From the NCBI RefSeq assembly GCF_002870965.1, contig NZ_PHSO01000004.1, positions 434,001-498,000 on the forward strand: a stretch of 64,000 nucleotides of DNA, read 5' to 3'. The DNA comes from Tsuneonella flava. Lineage in GTDB: Bacteria; Pseudomonadota; Alphaproteobacteria; Sphingomonadales; Sphingomonadaceae. Shown here in pieces: positions 26,505-35,381 of this stretch; within the stretch, counting starts at the first letter, position 1; each line of letters starts with the position of its first letter. A program made the translations under genes and the position numbers. Below the pieces are notes generated by a model. The model had not been told where the DNA came from. It searched no databases and was given only the letters and a program-made list of their open reading frames with translations.

Positions 26505-27494
26505 TTACCCCCCGGTGACCGACATATGGCGTGCCTGTGCAGGTGCGTCGCCGCGTTCGGTGATGGCGAAACGGTGGCGCTCTGGCTTGATTCGCATCGC
26601 TTCGCAGAGGGCGCTGTCCAGCGCGGCCTGCGGGTTGGGTGAGCGGAGTGCCGTGCGGAGATCGACCCGCTCCCCGCCTCCCAGACAAGGGTAGAGCTGC
26701 CCTGTAGCAGTCACCCGTATCCGATTGCAACCATTACAGAAATTATCGGTTAGCGGGGTGATGAAGCCAATCCGCCCACCGGTTTCATGTACATCGAAAT
26801 AGCGCGCCGGGCCGCCTGTGCGGTAGTCGCTCGGCACCATATTCCATCGCTTATCCAATGCCTTACACACTTCTGTTAGTGGCAGATAGTGATCGACGCG
26901 GTCGCCATCGACATCGCCCAGCGGCATGACCTCGATCAGAGTGACATCGTGCCCCTCTGCATGCGCCCATTCGATCAGATTCGGCAGACTATCTTCATTC
27001 ACACCTTTAAGTGCCACCACATTGATTTTAATCGATAATCCCGCCTCTTTCGCCGCCGTAATTCCCGCCAGCACGTCGGGTAATCGATCGCGGCGAGCCA
27101 GCGTGGCGTAGGTTTCGCGGTCGAGGGTATCGAGCGAGACGTTGATCCGCCGGACCCCGGCATTGGCCAGTGCAGAGGCGTATCCGGCCAGTTGGGTGCC
27201 ATTGGTGGTGACGGTCAACTCGTTGAGATCATTACCTAATTGCCGCCCTAACCGCCCAATCAGGTCGATCACATCGCGCCGCACCAACGGTTCCCCGCCC
27301 GTGATGCGGATCTTGCTCACCCCGCGCGCAATAAACCCTTGAGCAAGTTCATATAATTCGTCGATGGTCAGCAGATCGCGGCGCGGCAGGAACTGCATCG
27401 CTTCGGGCATACAATACGTGCAGCGCAAGTCGCAGCGGTCGGTCACCGACAGGCGCAGGTAGGAAATCGTGCGCTGGAACCCGTCGACCAGCAT
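26505..27494 (-). CDS. moaA: GTP 3',8-cyclase (radical SAM)
   Basis: MoaA begins molybdenum-cofactor synthesis by converting GTP to the cyclic dehydro-GTP intermediate. The radical-SAM cluster cysteines are Cys21, Cys25 and Cys28 (CDLRCTYC). The second cluster is in FCNGCNRIRVTATGQLYPC near residues 255-275. The C-terminal Gly-Gly (VTGG) needed for activity is present. The 329 residues fit the family. It is in a tight minus-strand run with moaD and moaE downstream. Confidence 0.96.
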   Translation of the reverse strand: MLVDGFQRTISYLRLSVTDRCDLRCTYCMPEAMQFLPRRDLLTIDELYELAQGFIARGVSKIRITGGEPLVRRDVIDLIGRLGRQLGNDLNELTVTTNGTQLAGYASALANAGVRRINVSLDTLDRETYATLARRDRLPDVLAGITAAKEAGLSIKINVVALKGVNEDSLPNLIEWAHAEGHDVTLIEVMPLGDVDGDRVDHYLPLTEVCKALDKRWNMVPSDYRTGGPARYFDVHETGGRIGFITPLTDNFCNGCNRIRVTATGQLYPCLGGGERVDLRTALRSPNPQAALDSALCEAMRIKPERHRFAITERGDAPAQARHMSVTGG

Positions 27495-27499
27495 TCCGG

Positions 27500-27841
27500 C
27501 TACCCGCCCCCCTCTTCCACAGAAGCGCTATCCACCTGAAAACATTGTCCTGTCACGCCCGGCGCCCGCTCCAGATAGGCCAGCGCAGCGGCAATCGCCG
27601 CATCATCGCCACCGATCACCATGTTAACTTGTTTGACACTAAATGCGCGTGCAAGTTCTTGAACTGCCGAGCGAATCCAGCCTTCGTGCGCCAAATCGGC
27701 TGCTCTTGTCACTAAAGCCAAAGATGACACATCCGTCTGGAGCGACAGACGGGCTTTAGGCACCCATTCGGCATAAAACACCTGTGCCGCGTCCAGCGCA
27801 TCGGCAGGCAATGGCCCGATCCGCAGGACGGCCTGCCCCAT
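27500..27841 (-). CDS. Conserved hypothetical protein (Rossmann-like, SDR-derived)
   Basis: This 113-residue protein has no catalytic motif I can name. The middle resembles the latter part of an SDR fold: RSAVQELARAFSVKQVNMVIGG, where SDRs have the helix after the catalytic Lys and the NxIxPG strand. The Tyr/Lys pair is absent. The ATG overlaps the folB stop by one base and the stop lies 5 bp before moaA, so it belongs to this operon. The function is unknown; it might be a non-catalytic fragment of an SDR. Confidence 0.6.
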   Translation of the reverse strand: MGQAVLRIGPLPADALDAAQVFYAEWVPKARLSLQTDVSSLALVTRAADLAHEGWIRSAVQELARAFSVKQVNMVIGGDDAAIAAALAYLERAPGVTGQCFQVDSASVEEGGG

Positions 27842-28212
27842 CAGCGCCGGTCCCGGCTCAGCGTCATGCCGATTTTTTCCCCGGCTTCGGCAATCGCGAG
27901 CTTCACGATTTTAACCGTGACCCGCAGTACGCGATCATCGGCCACGAACAGCGTTTCGCAAATGTGGTCGGCCACCGCTTCGATCAGTTTGAAATGGACG
28001 CCGGGGGGCAAGGCATCGCTGGCTGCGAATTTCAGGTCCATGTAATTCTTGCTGGCATCGAGCGGCGTGTCGGGCGCGTAATGATGCGCGGGCTTCAGCT
28101 CCGCTGTGATCGTGATCCTCAGCGGTTGCGGCTTGCCCGTCTCTTCCGAATAAATTCCGGTGAGCACATCGACTTCGAGGTCGGCAACTTCCAGCGTCAG
28201 CGAATCGGCCAT
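27841..28212 (-). CDS. folB: Dihydroneopterin aldolase family protein
   Basis: FolB cleaves dihydroneopterin to hydroxymethyl-dihydropterin in folate synthesis. The 123 residues show LEVDVLTGIYSEE at the start, then DASKNYMDLKFAASD and KLIEAVADHICETLF, with the family's internal VxVxxVxLAIAEAGEKIGM strand. A later folate gene, folP, lies far away at 60778. The gene sits between a methyltransferase and the small unknown protein with overlaps or short gaps. It is part of the thrC operon. Confidence 0.85.
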   Translation of the reverse strand: MADSLTLEVADLEVDVLTGIYSEETGKPQPLRITITAELKPAHHYAPDTPLDASKNYMDLKFAASDALPPGVHFKLIEAVADHICETLFVADDRVLRVTVKIVKLAIAEAGEKIGMTLSRDRR

Positions 28213-28223
28213 ATGTCTTGTCC

Positions 28224-29114
28224 TTAGCCCGGATTGGACCAGCGCGCGAAAATCGCGGTGGGCAGCAGGCGGCCCCCTTCCCCCTCTTCGCGCACAGAGA
28301 GGTCGCCGTGTTCAATCGTGCCGGGCATCCCGGCAAAGGTTTCCGCCAGCAATCCGCCCAGCGCAAGGCTGCTCATCCGCACGGCATAGACAGTGAGGAA
28401 CAGGAAACGGCTGTCGCTATCCAGCAGGCGACGGCAATCGGTGACCAATGGCCCCAACCCTTCCTCTATCCGCCAGGTTTCCCCGTTCGGCCCGCGACCG
28501 AATTTCGGCGGATCGAGGATAATCCCGTCATAGCGCCGTTCGCGCCGCACTTCGCGCGCGGCGAATTTGGCGGCGTCGTCCACCAGCCAGCGGATCGGGC
28601 GGTCGCCCATTCCCGCCAGCGCGGCGTTGTCGCGCGCCTGCGCGACCGATTTCTTGCTGGCATCGACATGCGCCACCGGGCCATGCGCGCTGAGCGCCAG
28701 CGATCCCACCCCGGTATAACCGAACAGATTGAGCGTCTGCGCGTCGTCCCGCCCGGCCAGCCGATCGCGCATCCAGCTCCACACCGGGGCCATATCGGGG
28801 AAAAATCCCAAATGGCGAAAAGGGGTGCAACTGGCGGTGAAGCGGACGTCGTCCCACGCCATCGGCCACCCTTCGCGCGGCACCTGCCCGCTGAAACGCC
28901 AGCGCCCGCCGCCGTCTTCATCCGAACCGGGCACGAATTCGCCATCGGCCTGCCAGTCGGGCAGGCGCGGCGACCACATCGCCTGCGGTTCGGGCCGGAT
29001 AAAGCGATAGCGGCCGTACCGTTCCAGTTTCCGCCCATCGCCCGAATCGACCAGGCCGTAATCGCCCCAGCCCTCACCCGCCATCAGGTGCGGTTGCTCG
29101 ATCAGCTCCGCCAT
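28224..29114 (-). CDS. Class I SAM-dependent methyltransferase (RlmI/RlmK-like)
   Basis: This 296-residue enzyme has a PF10672-like methyltransferase domain: LNLFGYTGVGSLALSAHG (SAM loop), VDASKKSVAQARDNA, and the catalytic-type IILDPPKFGRGPNGETW (DPPxF/Y). Relatives methylate C5 of cytosine in 23S rRNA, though members like this one lack the PUA domain. The ATG overlaps the thrC stop by one base. The substrate is presumably RNA, by analogy. Confidence 0.82.
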   Translation of the reverse strand: MAELIEQPHLMAGEGWGDYGLVDSGDGRKLERYGRYRFIRPEPQAMWSPRLPDWQADGEFVPGSDEDGGGRWRFSGQVPREGWPMAWDDVRFTASCTPFRHLGFFPDMAPVWSWMRDRLAGRDDAQTLNLFGYTGVGSLALSAHGPVAHVDASKKSVAQARDNAALAGMGDRPIRWLVDDAAKFAAREVRRERRYDGIILDPPKFGRGPNGETWRIEEGLGPLVTDCRRLLDSDSRFLFLTVYAVRMSSLALGGLLAETFAGMPGTIEHGDLSVREEGEGGRLLPTAIFARWSNPG

Positions 29115-30514
29115 CAGGCCGAAGGCGTCGCCCGTTCGGCGACATAGGCACGCACGGCGTCGTAATCGCCGGGCAATTCGTCATAGCGTTCTTCGCGCGC
29201 GAACAAGTCGCCCACCCGTGCGGGCAGATGCGGGCGGGTGCCGGTGGCGCGCTCCACCGCATCGCGGAACTTGGCCGGATGCGCGGTGGCCAGCGTGACC
29301 ACGGGCACATCGGCCGCGATATCCGCCGCCCGCGCCGCGTGCAGGCCGATGGCGGTATGCGGATCGAGCACTTCACCGCAGTTTTCCCACGCCCAGCGCA
29401 TCGCTTCGCCCATATCCTTGGCATCGGCGCGCGCACTGGTGAACAGCGCCGCGGCACCTTCGCGCTGGGCATTGGTGAGGCGCATTGCCTTGCTCGCTTC
29501 GAAACCGCGCATCTGTTCGGCCAGCGCCGCGCCATCGCGCCCGCCCGCATCGAACAGCAGGCGTTCGAAATTCGAACTGACCTGAATATCCATGCTCGGC
29601 GCGGCAGTGGGGGTGACCGTGCCCGCCGAATAGTCGCCATCGGTCAGCGCACGGTGGAGAATGTCGTTCACATTGGTCGCCACGATCAGTTGTTCGATCG
29701 GCAGACCCATCTGCGCCGCGACATAGCCCGCGAACACGTCTCCGAAATTGCCCGTCGGCACGGCAAAGGCCACTTTGCGTTCGGGCGCGCCCAGTTGCAG
29801 CGCAGAGGCAAAGTAATAGACCACCTGCGCCATCAGCCGCGCCCAGTTGATCGAATTGACCGCGCTGATGCGGAACCGCCCGGTCATCTCGCTGTCGGCG
29901 AACATGCGCTTCACCATCGCCTGCGCGTCGTCGAACGAACCGTCGATGGCGATATTGTGAACATTGGGCGCCAGCACAGTGGTCATCTGGCGGCGCTGCA
30001 CATCGCTGACCCGGCCATTGGGGTGCAGCATGAACACATCGACCTGCGCGCGGCCCGCCAGCGCATCGATTGCCGCGCTGCCAGTGTCCCCGCTCGTCGC
30101 GCCGACAATCGTAAGGTGGTCGCTGCGGCGCGAGAGGAATTCTTCGAACAGCAGGCCCAGCAATTGCAGCGCCACGTCCTTGAACGCCAGCGTCGGGCCG
30201 TGGAACAGTTCCAGCACCCAGTGCTGCTCATCCAACTGGACCAGCGGCGTCACCGCCGCATGGGCGAAACGGCCATAGGCCTGCTCGCACAATTCGAGCA
30301 GCCGTTCGGGCGACAGGCTGTCCCCCACGAACGGCTGCATGACTTTCGCCGCCAGTTGCGGATAGGGCAAACCGCGCAGCGCCGCGATCTCGGCAGCCGA
30401 GAAACGCGGCCATGCGTTTGGCAGATACAGCCCGCCATCGCTGGCCAGCCCGGCCAGAGTGACGCTTTCGAAATCGAGCGCAGGCGCGCTTCCACGGGTC
30501 GAGACATATTCCAT
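29114..30514 (-). CDS. thrC: Threonine synthase
   Basis: ThrC converts O-phosphohomoserine to threonine with PLP. The 466 residues fit the long (plant/fungal-unrelated) ThrC type. Catalytic Lys112 is in GPTLAFKDVALQ, the phosphate-binding region is GATSGDTGSAAI, and the N-terminus is MEYVSTRGSAPALDFESV. It is the first gene of the seven-gene thrC-to-moaE minus-strand run. In many alphaproteobacteria thrC directly follows SURF1; here a plus-strand secreted-protein gene and repeats lie between. Confidence 0.95.
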   Translation of the reverse strand: MEYVSTRGSAPALDFESVTLAGLASDGGLYLPNAWPRFSAAEIAALRGLPYPQLAAKVMQPFVGDSLSPERLLELCEQAYGRFAHAAVTPLVQLDEQHWVLELFHGPTLAFKDVALQLLGLLFEEFLSRRSDHLTIVGATSGDTGSAAIDALAGRAQVDVFMLHPNGRVSDVQRRQMTTVLAPNVHNIAIDGSFDDAQAMVKRMFADSEMTGRFRISAVNSINWARLMAQVVYYFASALQLGAPERKVAFAVPTGNFGDVFAGYVAAQMGLPIEQLIVATNVNDILHRALTDGDYSAGTVTPTAAPSMDIQVSSNFERLLFDAGGRDGAALAEQMRGFEASKAMRLTNAQREGAAALFTSARADAKDMGEAMRWAWENCGEVLDPHTAIGLHAARAADIAADVPVVTLATAHPAKFRDAVERATGTRPHLPARVGDLFAREERYDELPGDYDAVRAYVAERATPSA

Positions 30515-30654
30515 CGTGCGCCGCGCTTATCCCGCGAAAGCGCGAGCGGCAAGCAAACGCGACTTTAGCGGGGCAAAGCGGTGGGGTTTGTTGGGGGTGT
30601 TTGTGCGGCAGGAGGGGGGGGTAATTCTCCGTCTTTGTCCGTCTTGCCCAACAA

Positions 30655-30690
30655 GCTGGACCCCGGCTCGGAGGCCGGGGTGACGGAGGG
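30655..30690. repeat. Interspersed repeat, family B (copy 1)
   Basis: It reads agctggaccccggctcgg followed by aggccggggtgacgg and folds into a CCCCGGC/GCCGGGG hairpin. The same unit recurs at 62171 and 62457. Confidence 0.7.
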
Positions 30691-30740
30691 AGCACCCTTT
30701 GCCTCTGCCACAACTGCTGCGAGGGTCAGGACCGTCAGAC

Positions 30741-30775
30741 CATCGATTGCTTCACTACCTTCGCAATGACGAAGA
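30741..30775. repeat. Interspersed repeat, family A (copy 5)
   Basis: It reads catcgattgcttcactacct then tcgcaatgacgaag, matching the other family A copies. Confidence 0.7.
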
Positions 30776-30801
30776 AGCTTGGCGGGGCCGCCGCCCTCAG
30801 G

Positions 30802-30847
30802 CGTCGCCCCGGACTTGATCCGGGGCCCAGCTTTTCTTCGCAGGGCG
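30802..30847. repeat. Interspersed repeat, family B partner unit
   Basis: It reads gtcgccccggacttgatccg, then gggcccagcttttcttcgcag. The CCCCGGA/TCCGGGG core is self-complementary. Related units occur at 62120 and 62403. Confidence 0.7.
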
Positions 30848-30995
30848 CACTTGCTCGAATCCATTCAAAGAAACACACCAAGATGCCAACAATCGCCCAC
30901 CGACCAATCAATAATCACTTCAGCACAGAATTCCCTTTGACTTCGCCCGAAAAATTACAATCATCGCAATTCCAAATAATTAGGGGGAATATACG

Positions 30996-31730
30996 ATGGC
31001 TGAATTACTCAAAAGTGCAATAATGGCCGCCACGCTGGCGATGTCGAGCGGCGCTCTTGCCGCCGGGCCGCTGCCGGTGGATGCGCCAATCCCGAACGAT
31101 CTGAAGGAGCGTGTATTCCTTCCCGCGTCGGCCGTCGCCGGGGTGCGTGACAAAATGGAGCGGGTCGTCGGATACTGGGCGTTCGTCGACAAGAACGGCA
31201 AGATCGAAGTGACTACGCTGCGCCCGGCCTCCTTCACCGGAGAAAGCGCGCTGACCAAAGTCACGCTCGGTTCGGGCAAGCCGAGTTACGAAACCATTCT
31301 CACATCATCGAAAGATCTGAATGCCGCGATTCCGGTGCTCAATTTCTCGTGGTCGACCAATCAGAAAGGGCAGGTCACGATCACCGACAGCGCCCAGTTC
31401 GTCGCCAAAGGCGATCCGACCAGCACCGATTGGGACAATCTGCCTGTTCCTACCAATGGCGGCCACTGGGTGTTCATCGATGCGGCAACGGTGAGTGTGG
31501 TGCAAACCTCTGTTCTGACAGAAAAATCAGGCGGATTGAGCGCTTTGCTGCAAGCATTCAGCATCGGCGGCAAAAACTATCAGGCGCTGAGCGGGACAAG
31601 CAGCGATCTGATCGTTGCGCTGTTCGTGAAACGCAATCCGCTCGACCTCGCCGCAGGGCTGGTTACCATGAAACAGGCCAGTGCACTGGCAGTGACGGAA
31701 TCGTCGCTCAACGCACTCTCGGCGCAATAA
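30996..31730 (+). CDS. Hypothetical exported protein
   Basis: This 244-residue protein begins with a signal peptide ending near SGALAAG. The mature part is beta-rich with Ser/Thr and has no cysteine or catalytic motif that I can name. An AGGGGGA ribosome site precedes the ATG. It reads against the surrounding minus-strand genes and lies between SURF1 and thrC, which are usually neighbours, next to a repeat cluster. This suggests a later insertion. The function is unknown. Confidence 0.7.
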   Translation: MAELLKSAIMAATLAMSSGALAAGPLPVDAPIPNDLKERVFLPASAVAGVRDKMERVVGYWAFVDKNGKIEVTTLRPASFTGESALTKVTLGSGKPSYETILTSSKDLNAAIPVLNFSWSTNQKGQVTITDSAQFVAKGDPTSTDWDNLPVPTNGGHWVFIDAATVSVVQTSVLTEKSGGLSALLQAFSIGGKNYQALSGTSSDLIVALFVKRNPLDLAAGLVTMKQASALAVTESSLNALSAQ

Positions 31731-31804
31731 TAGCTGGCGGGGATCGGGGGCCCCCTGCTGGTGTGGGGGAGCGGATTGGCACCGCCTCCCTCATAGGCCG
31801 CGCC

Positions 31805-32389
31805 TTACCCGCGCCAGCGTTTCCGCAGCGCGAGGGCGTAGATCACCAGCGCGGTAGCGGCGAACAGAAACCATTGGATCGCATAGGCGAAATGGTTGTT
31901 GGGAATATCGCGCGGGTCTGGTCGGGCGAGCGGTTGCAGGCCGGCTTGTGGTGGATCGGCCACCAGTTTCGCACCGCCGGTGGTCGGGCCGATCATCCCG
32001 GTCACCGCGCCGCCACTCCATTGCGCGACAGCAGGCCGGTCGGACCAGCCCAGCGCAATTTCCGCCGTTTGCCCGCTCGCATTGCGACAGGTCACCAGAT
32101 GCGCCCAACCGGGTTCGCCGCCAGCCGATTGACCCGAGCGTTCCTGATGCCCGGTCACTTGCGCGCAATCGAATCGGCTGCGGTGATAGAGCGCGTTTTC
32201 GATGGCGGGTTCCGAAGTCGGCCACGCAACCTCTGCCGAAGACATCGCCGCGCCTTCATAGCGGGCGAGCAGGTCTTCCTTCCATTCCTTGCGCTGCAAT
32301 TGCCACACGCCCAGCGCGATCATGGTGGCGACCGCGGCCAACACGACGATAGTCGCCACGATAGGGATACGCCGGGTCGCCTGGGTCAC
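31805..32389 (-). CDS. SURF1-family cytochrome oxidase assembly protein
   Basis: SURF1 proteins help insert heme a into cytochrome c oxidase subunit I. This one is short (194 residues). It has two membrane segments, near the N-terminus (IVATIVVLAAVATMIALGVWQL) and the C-terminus (IQWFLFAATALVIYALALRKR), with a periplasmic part between. The signatures LGxWQLxRxxWKE and the NNHxxYAxQWF-like PNNHFAYAIQWF are present. GTG at 32389 overlaps the DUF983 stop (GTGA), so the two are coupled. Confidence 0.9.
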   Translation of the reverse strand: MTQATRRIPIVATIVVLAAVATMIALGVWQLQRKEWKEDLLARYEGAAMSSAEVAWPTSEPAIENALYHRSRFDCAQVTGHQERSGQSAGGEPGWAHLVTCRNASGQTAEIALGWSDRPAVAQWSGGAVTGMIGPTTGGAKLVADPPQAGLQPLARPDPRDIPNNHFAYAIQWFLFAATALVIYALALRKRWRG

Positions 32390-32772
32390 TTGCGTTGCTG
32401 CCCTTCGCCCGCCTTGTTGCGATATTCGCTCGCCAGCAAAGCAGCCTTCGACACGCGCAGACCGCCCAGCACCAGCACCGTGGTAATCGGTATCCAGATC
32501 AGCGCCTGCACCCAGAACGGCGGTTCGGCCGCCAGCTGCAGCCAGATCGCCAGTCCGGCGACCAGCGCGCCGATACCCAGTGTCAGAAACGCCGCCGGGC
32601 CATCGCCCACGTTGAACTTGCCGAAATCGAGCCCACAGGCGCGGCAACGCGGGGCGAATTTCACCACCCCGTCAAACAGGGTTTTCGCACCGCATTGCGG
32701 GCACAAACCGGAAAGGGCAGCCTGACCAATGCCGGGCTGCCCCTTCGGTGAATCCGGATGTTCCGGTGTCAT
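32386..32772 (-). CDS. DUF983 family membrane protein
   Basis: This 128-residue protein has an N-terminal zinc-ribbon-like segment (CPQCGAKTLF and CRACGLDF) followed by two hydrophobic segments. DUF983 genes are regularly found between ctaE and SURF1 in alphaproteobacteria, as here, and are assumed to aid cytochrome oxidase assembly. The exact function is unknown. It is 14 bp downstream of the subunit III gene and overlaps the SURF1 start. Confidence 0.88.
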   Translation of the reverse strand: MTPEHPDSPKGQPGIGQAALSGLCPQCGAKTLFDGVVKFAPRCRACGLDFGKFNVGDGPAAFLTLGIGALVAGLAIWLQLAAEPPFWVQALIWIPITTVLVLGGLRVSKAALLASEYRNKAGEGQQRK

Positions 32773-32786
32773 GTCAGCAGATCACC

Positions 32787-33614
32787 TCAGTGGATCGGCG
32801 CGCCCCAGCCGCCCCAGATATAGACGACTACGAACAGGAACAGCCACACCACGTCGACAAAGTGCCAGTACCACGCGGCCGCTTCGACGCCGAAGTGATG
32901 CTTGGGCGTGAAGTGGCCCTTGTAAGTCCGCACGAGGCACACGATCAGGAAGATCGTGCCAACGATCACGTGGAACCCGTGGAACCCGGTCGCCATGTAG
33001 AAGCCCGAGCTGTAGGTGTTGCCACCGAAGCCGAACGGCGCGTGCATGTATTCATACGCCTGAATGCTGGAGAACAGCAGGCCGAGCAGAATGGTCAGCC
33101 ACAGACCCTGCTTCAGCCCGTTGCGATCGCCGTGAATCAAGCAATGGTGCGCCCAGGTCACCGTAGTGCCCGAACACAGCAGAATCATGGTATTGAGCAG
33201 CGGCAGGTCGAACGGATCGATCACCGCTTCGATCGCCTTGGGAGGGAACACGCCGCCGATCACGTCGGACAGGTGGCTGGGGAACAGCGCGAAATCGAAC
33301 CACGCCCAGAACCATCCGACAAAGAACATCACTTCCGAAGCGATGAACAGGATCATCCCATAGCGCAGGTGAAGCTGCACGACAGGCGTGTGATCGCCCG
33401 CCTGCGCTTCTTTCACGATGTTCGAAAACCAGCTGAAAAACGTGGCGATCAGGCCCGCGATGCCCAGACCGAGGACGATCGGCCACCCGCTCATCGTGTC
33501 GCGGTGCATGAACAGCACCATACCGCTGGTGAATGTCAGCGCCGAAATCGACGCGATCAGCGGCCAGATGTCGGGCGGAAGAATGTGATAATCGTGGTTC
33601 TTGGCGCCAGCCAT
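32787..33614 (-). CDS. ctaE: Cytochrome c oxidase subunit III
   Basis: Subunit III of the aa3-type oxidase stabilises the proton-pumping core. The 275 residues have seven hydrophobic segments. Conserved stretches include HDYHILPPDIWP, SEVMFFVGWFWAWFD and the C-terminal ATGFHGFHVIVGTIFL and EAAAWYWHFVDVVWLFLF. The ATG at 33614 gives the usual MAGAKNHDYH start. The upstream extension of the frame is rejected because it has no similarity. It belongs to the coxB-coxA-ctaB-ctaG-ctaE run. Confidence 0.96.
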   Translation of the reverse strand: MAGAKNHDYHILPPDIWPLIASISALTFTSGMVLFMHRDTMSGWPIVLGLGIAGLIATFFSWFSNIVKEAQAGDHTPVVQLHLRYGMILFIASEVMFFVGWFWAWFDFALFPSHLSDVIGGVFPPKAIEAVIDPFDLPLLNTMILLCSGTTVTWAHHCLIHGDRNGLKQGLWLTILLGLLFSSIQAYEYMHAPFGFGGNTYSSGFYMATGFHGFHVIVGTIFLIVCLVRTYKGHFTPKHHFGVEAAAWYWHFVDVVWLFLFVVVYIWGGWGAPIH

Positions 33615-33726
33615 GTCCGAATCGTCCCTGTTTATCTGTTCAAACCCGGTTTTGAAGCCGGGCATTTTGCACTGCCTTAATGCGCCCTGCCGACCGGGTC
33701 CAGAGGGCAAAGCGCGGCTTTTCGCA

Positions 33727-34305
33727 TCATTCCGCCGCCTTGCCGGTGCTTGCGCGGTGGAAAGTGTAACTGAGCGTGACCTGCTCCACCGGTGCGGCAT
33801 CGGGATCGTCGCGGATTGACGGATCGATATAATACAACACCGGCATCACCACTTCCTGCCCCGGCTGGAGCGTCTGTTCGGTGAAGCAGAAACACTGAAT
33901 CTTATTGAAATAAAAGCCAGTTTGATCGGGCGATACGTTAAATGTGGCCGCCCCGGTAACTGGTTGGTCCGAATTGTTTTTCGCGTAGTAGAACGCCATC
34001 TTGCGTTCGCCCAGCGTGACCGTCTGCGTCGTCTGCTCGGCGCGGAAGGTCCACGGCAGATTGGCATCGACATTGCCATCGAACCGCACCGAAATCGTCG
34101 CCCCGCCCAGCTTGCGCCCGGCCTCCGCCGCAGCGGCGGCCTTCGATTCATCGGCGCGCTGCGTGGTGCCGGCAAACCCGGTCACCTGGCAGAACAGGCG
34201 ATAAAGCGGCACCGCGGCATAACCCAGGCCCAGCATCGCCAGTGCGATCGACAGGCCGATAATTCCGACTTTCAGATTGCTGCGTTCGATTGCCTGAGTC
34301 GACAT
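33727..34305 (-). CDS. ctaG: Cytochrome c oxidase assembly protein CtaG/Cox11
   Basis: Cox11 delivers copper to the CuB centre of subunit I. The 192 residues comprise one N-terminal membrane segment (KVGIIGLSIALAMLGLGYAAVPLY) and a periplasmic domain with the copper-binding CFCF motif (IQCFCFTEQ). The PLYRLFCQ segment after the membrane helix is also conserved. The start at 34305 is 2 bp from the stop of the small membrane protein gene. Confidence 0.94.
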   Translation of the reverse strand: MSTQAIERSNLKVGIIGLSIALAMLGLGYAAVPLYRLFCQVTGFAGTTQRADESKAAAAAEAGRKLGGATISVRFDGNVDANLPWTFRAEQTTQTVTLGERKMAFYYAKNNSDQPVTGAATFNVSPDQTGFYFNKIQCFCFTEQTLQPGQEVVMPVLYYIDPSIRDDPDAAPVEQVTLSYTFHRASTGKAAE

Positions 34306-34307
34306 GA

Positions 34308-34430
34308 TCAGCCCATTTTCGCGATCGTGATGAAGTAGAACAGCACCACAAAGAATGTGAGGCCGAGCGCCAGAGCGACGTTTCGCCCCTTGCGGCGGCG
34401 TTTGAAAATCTCTTCTTCTTCCGGTGTCAT
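34308..34430 (-). CDS. Small 40-residue membrane protein of the cox operon
   Basis: The product is 40 residues: a charged start ([17 protein letters not shown]) and one membrane helix ([17 protein letters not shown]). Tiny proteins of this shape occur between ctaB and ctaG in alphaproteobacterial cox operons and are assumed to help oxidase assembly. The ATG overlaps the ctaB stop (ATGA). It is too short to be found by length-based ORF calling. Confidence 0.8.
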   Translation of the reverse strand: MTPEEEEIFKRRRKGRNVALALGLTFFVVLFYFITIAKMG

Positions 34431-35344
34431 GCCAACAATCCCTGCCCTGAAAGCGCGCGATCCGCAACCAGCATCGCAAACAGCGCGAACAGGTAGAGGA
34501 TGCTGAATGCGAAGAGGCGTTTTTCCGGCTTCATAGTATCGTCTTCGCGTGTGCGCCGCAGCGCAACCGGTAGCGACAACACCAGAAATGCCAGCGAGAG
34601 CACCAGCGCCGAAACCCCGTAAAGTGCACCTGTTCCGCCAATAAACCACGGCGCGGCCGCCAGCGGAACCAGCAGAACGGAGTAGATCAGGATCTGATGG
34701 CGCGTCGCCGCCTCACCCCGAACCACCGGCATCATCGGGATCCCGACTTTCGCGTAATCGCTCTGCACAAACAGTGCGAGCGCCCAGAAATGCGGCGGGG
34801 TCCAGAAAAAGATGATGGCGAACAGCAGGATCGGCATGGCCGAGATATGGCCAGTCACAGCAATCCATCCGATCATCGGCGGAAACGCCCCCGCCCCGCC
34901 ACCGATCACGATATTCTGCGGTGTCCGCGGCTTCAGCCAGATGGTATAGACGACCGCATAATACACGATCGAGACTGCCAGCACCCCGGCGGCGAGCCAG
35001 TGCACCGCCAGCCCCATCGTCGCGACCGACACGCCCGAAAGGAAAATCCCGAAATCGCGCGCATCGGTGCGGTTCATCCGCCCTTCGGGCAGCGGGCGAC
35101 GCGCGGTACGCTTCATCCCGGCATCGATATCGGCTTCCCACCACTGGTTCAGCGACGCCGCACCGCCTGCGCCCAGCGCGATGCACAGGATCGCAGTGAA
35201 GCCGATGATCGGATTGATGTCCCCCGGTGCCGCCAGCAGCCCGCATAGCCCGGTGAAGATCACCAGGCTCATCACGCGCGGCTTGGTCAGCGCGAGGAAA
35301 TCGCGCCAGTCGGTTGGCAATTGCAGAGCGGTTGGCTGAGTCAT
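34427..35344 (-). CDS. ctaB: Protoheme IX farnesyltransferase (heme O synthase)
   Basis: This membrane prenyltransferase adds farnesyl to heme b to make heme O, precursor of heme a. The 305 residues show [12 protein letters not shown], the first aspartate motif in [21 protein letters not shown], and the second in [22 protein letters not shown], with about nine hydrophobic segments. It is located between an alpha/beta hydrolase and the small cox-operon protein, both on the minus strand. Confidence 0.95.
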   Translation of the reverse strand: MTQPTALQLPTDWRDFLALTKPRVMSLVIFTGLCGLLAAPGDINPIIGFTAILCIALGAGGAASLNQWWEADIDAGMKRTARRPLPEGRMNRTDARDFGIFLSGVSVATMGLAVHWLAAGVLAVSIVYYAVVYTIWLKPRTPQNIVIGGGAGAFPPMIGWIAVTGHISAMPILLFAIIFFWTPPHFWALALFVQSDYAKVGIPMMPVVRGEAATRHQILIYSVLLVPLAAAPWFIGGTGALYGVSALVLSLAFLVLSLPVALRRTREDDTMKPEKRLFAFSILYLFALFAMLVADRALSGQGLLA

Positions 35345-35381
35345 GATATCGCGCGCGCTATAGAGCCAGAGTACCGGCGCC

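Larger units (their letters stand above)
30515..30995. other. Repeat-rich intergenic interval
   Basis: About 480 bp upstream of thrC and of the plus-strand gene at 30996 hold one family A and two family B repeats and no gene. An AT-rich stretch at about 30890-30990 precedes the 30996 start and is the likely promoter for that gene. Confidence 0.6.

Noticed and set aside
29228-30568. Long plus-strand open frame opposite thrC
   Set aside because: ThrC has its catalytic Lys and PLP-binding motifs on the minus strand; the plus-strand frame has none.
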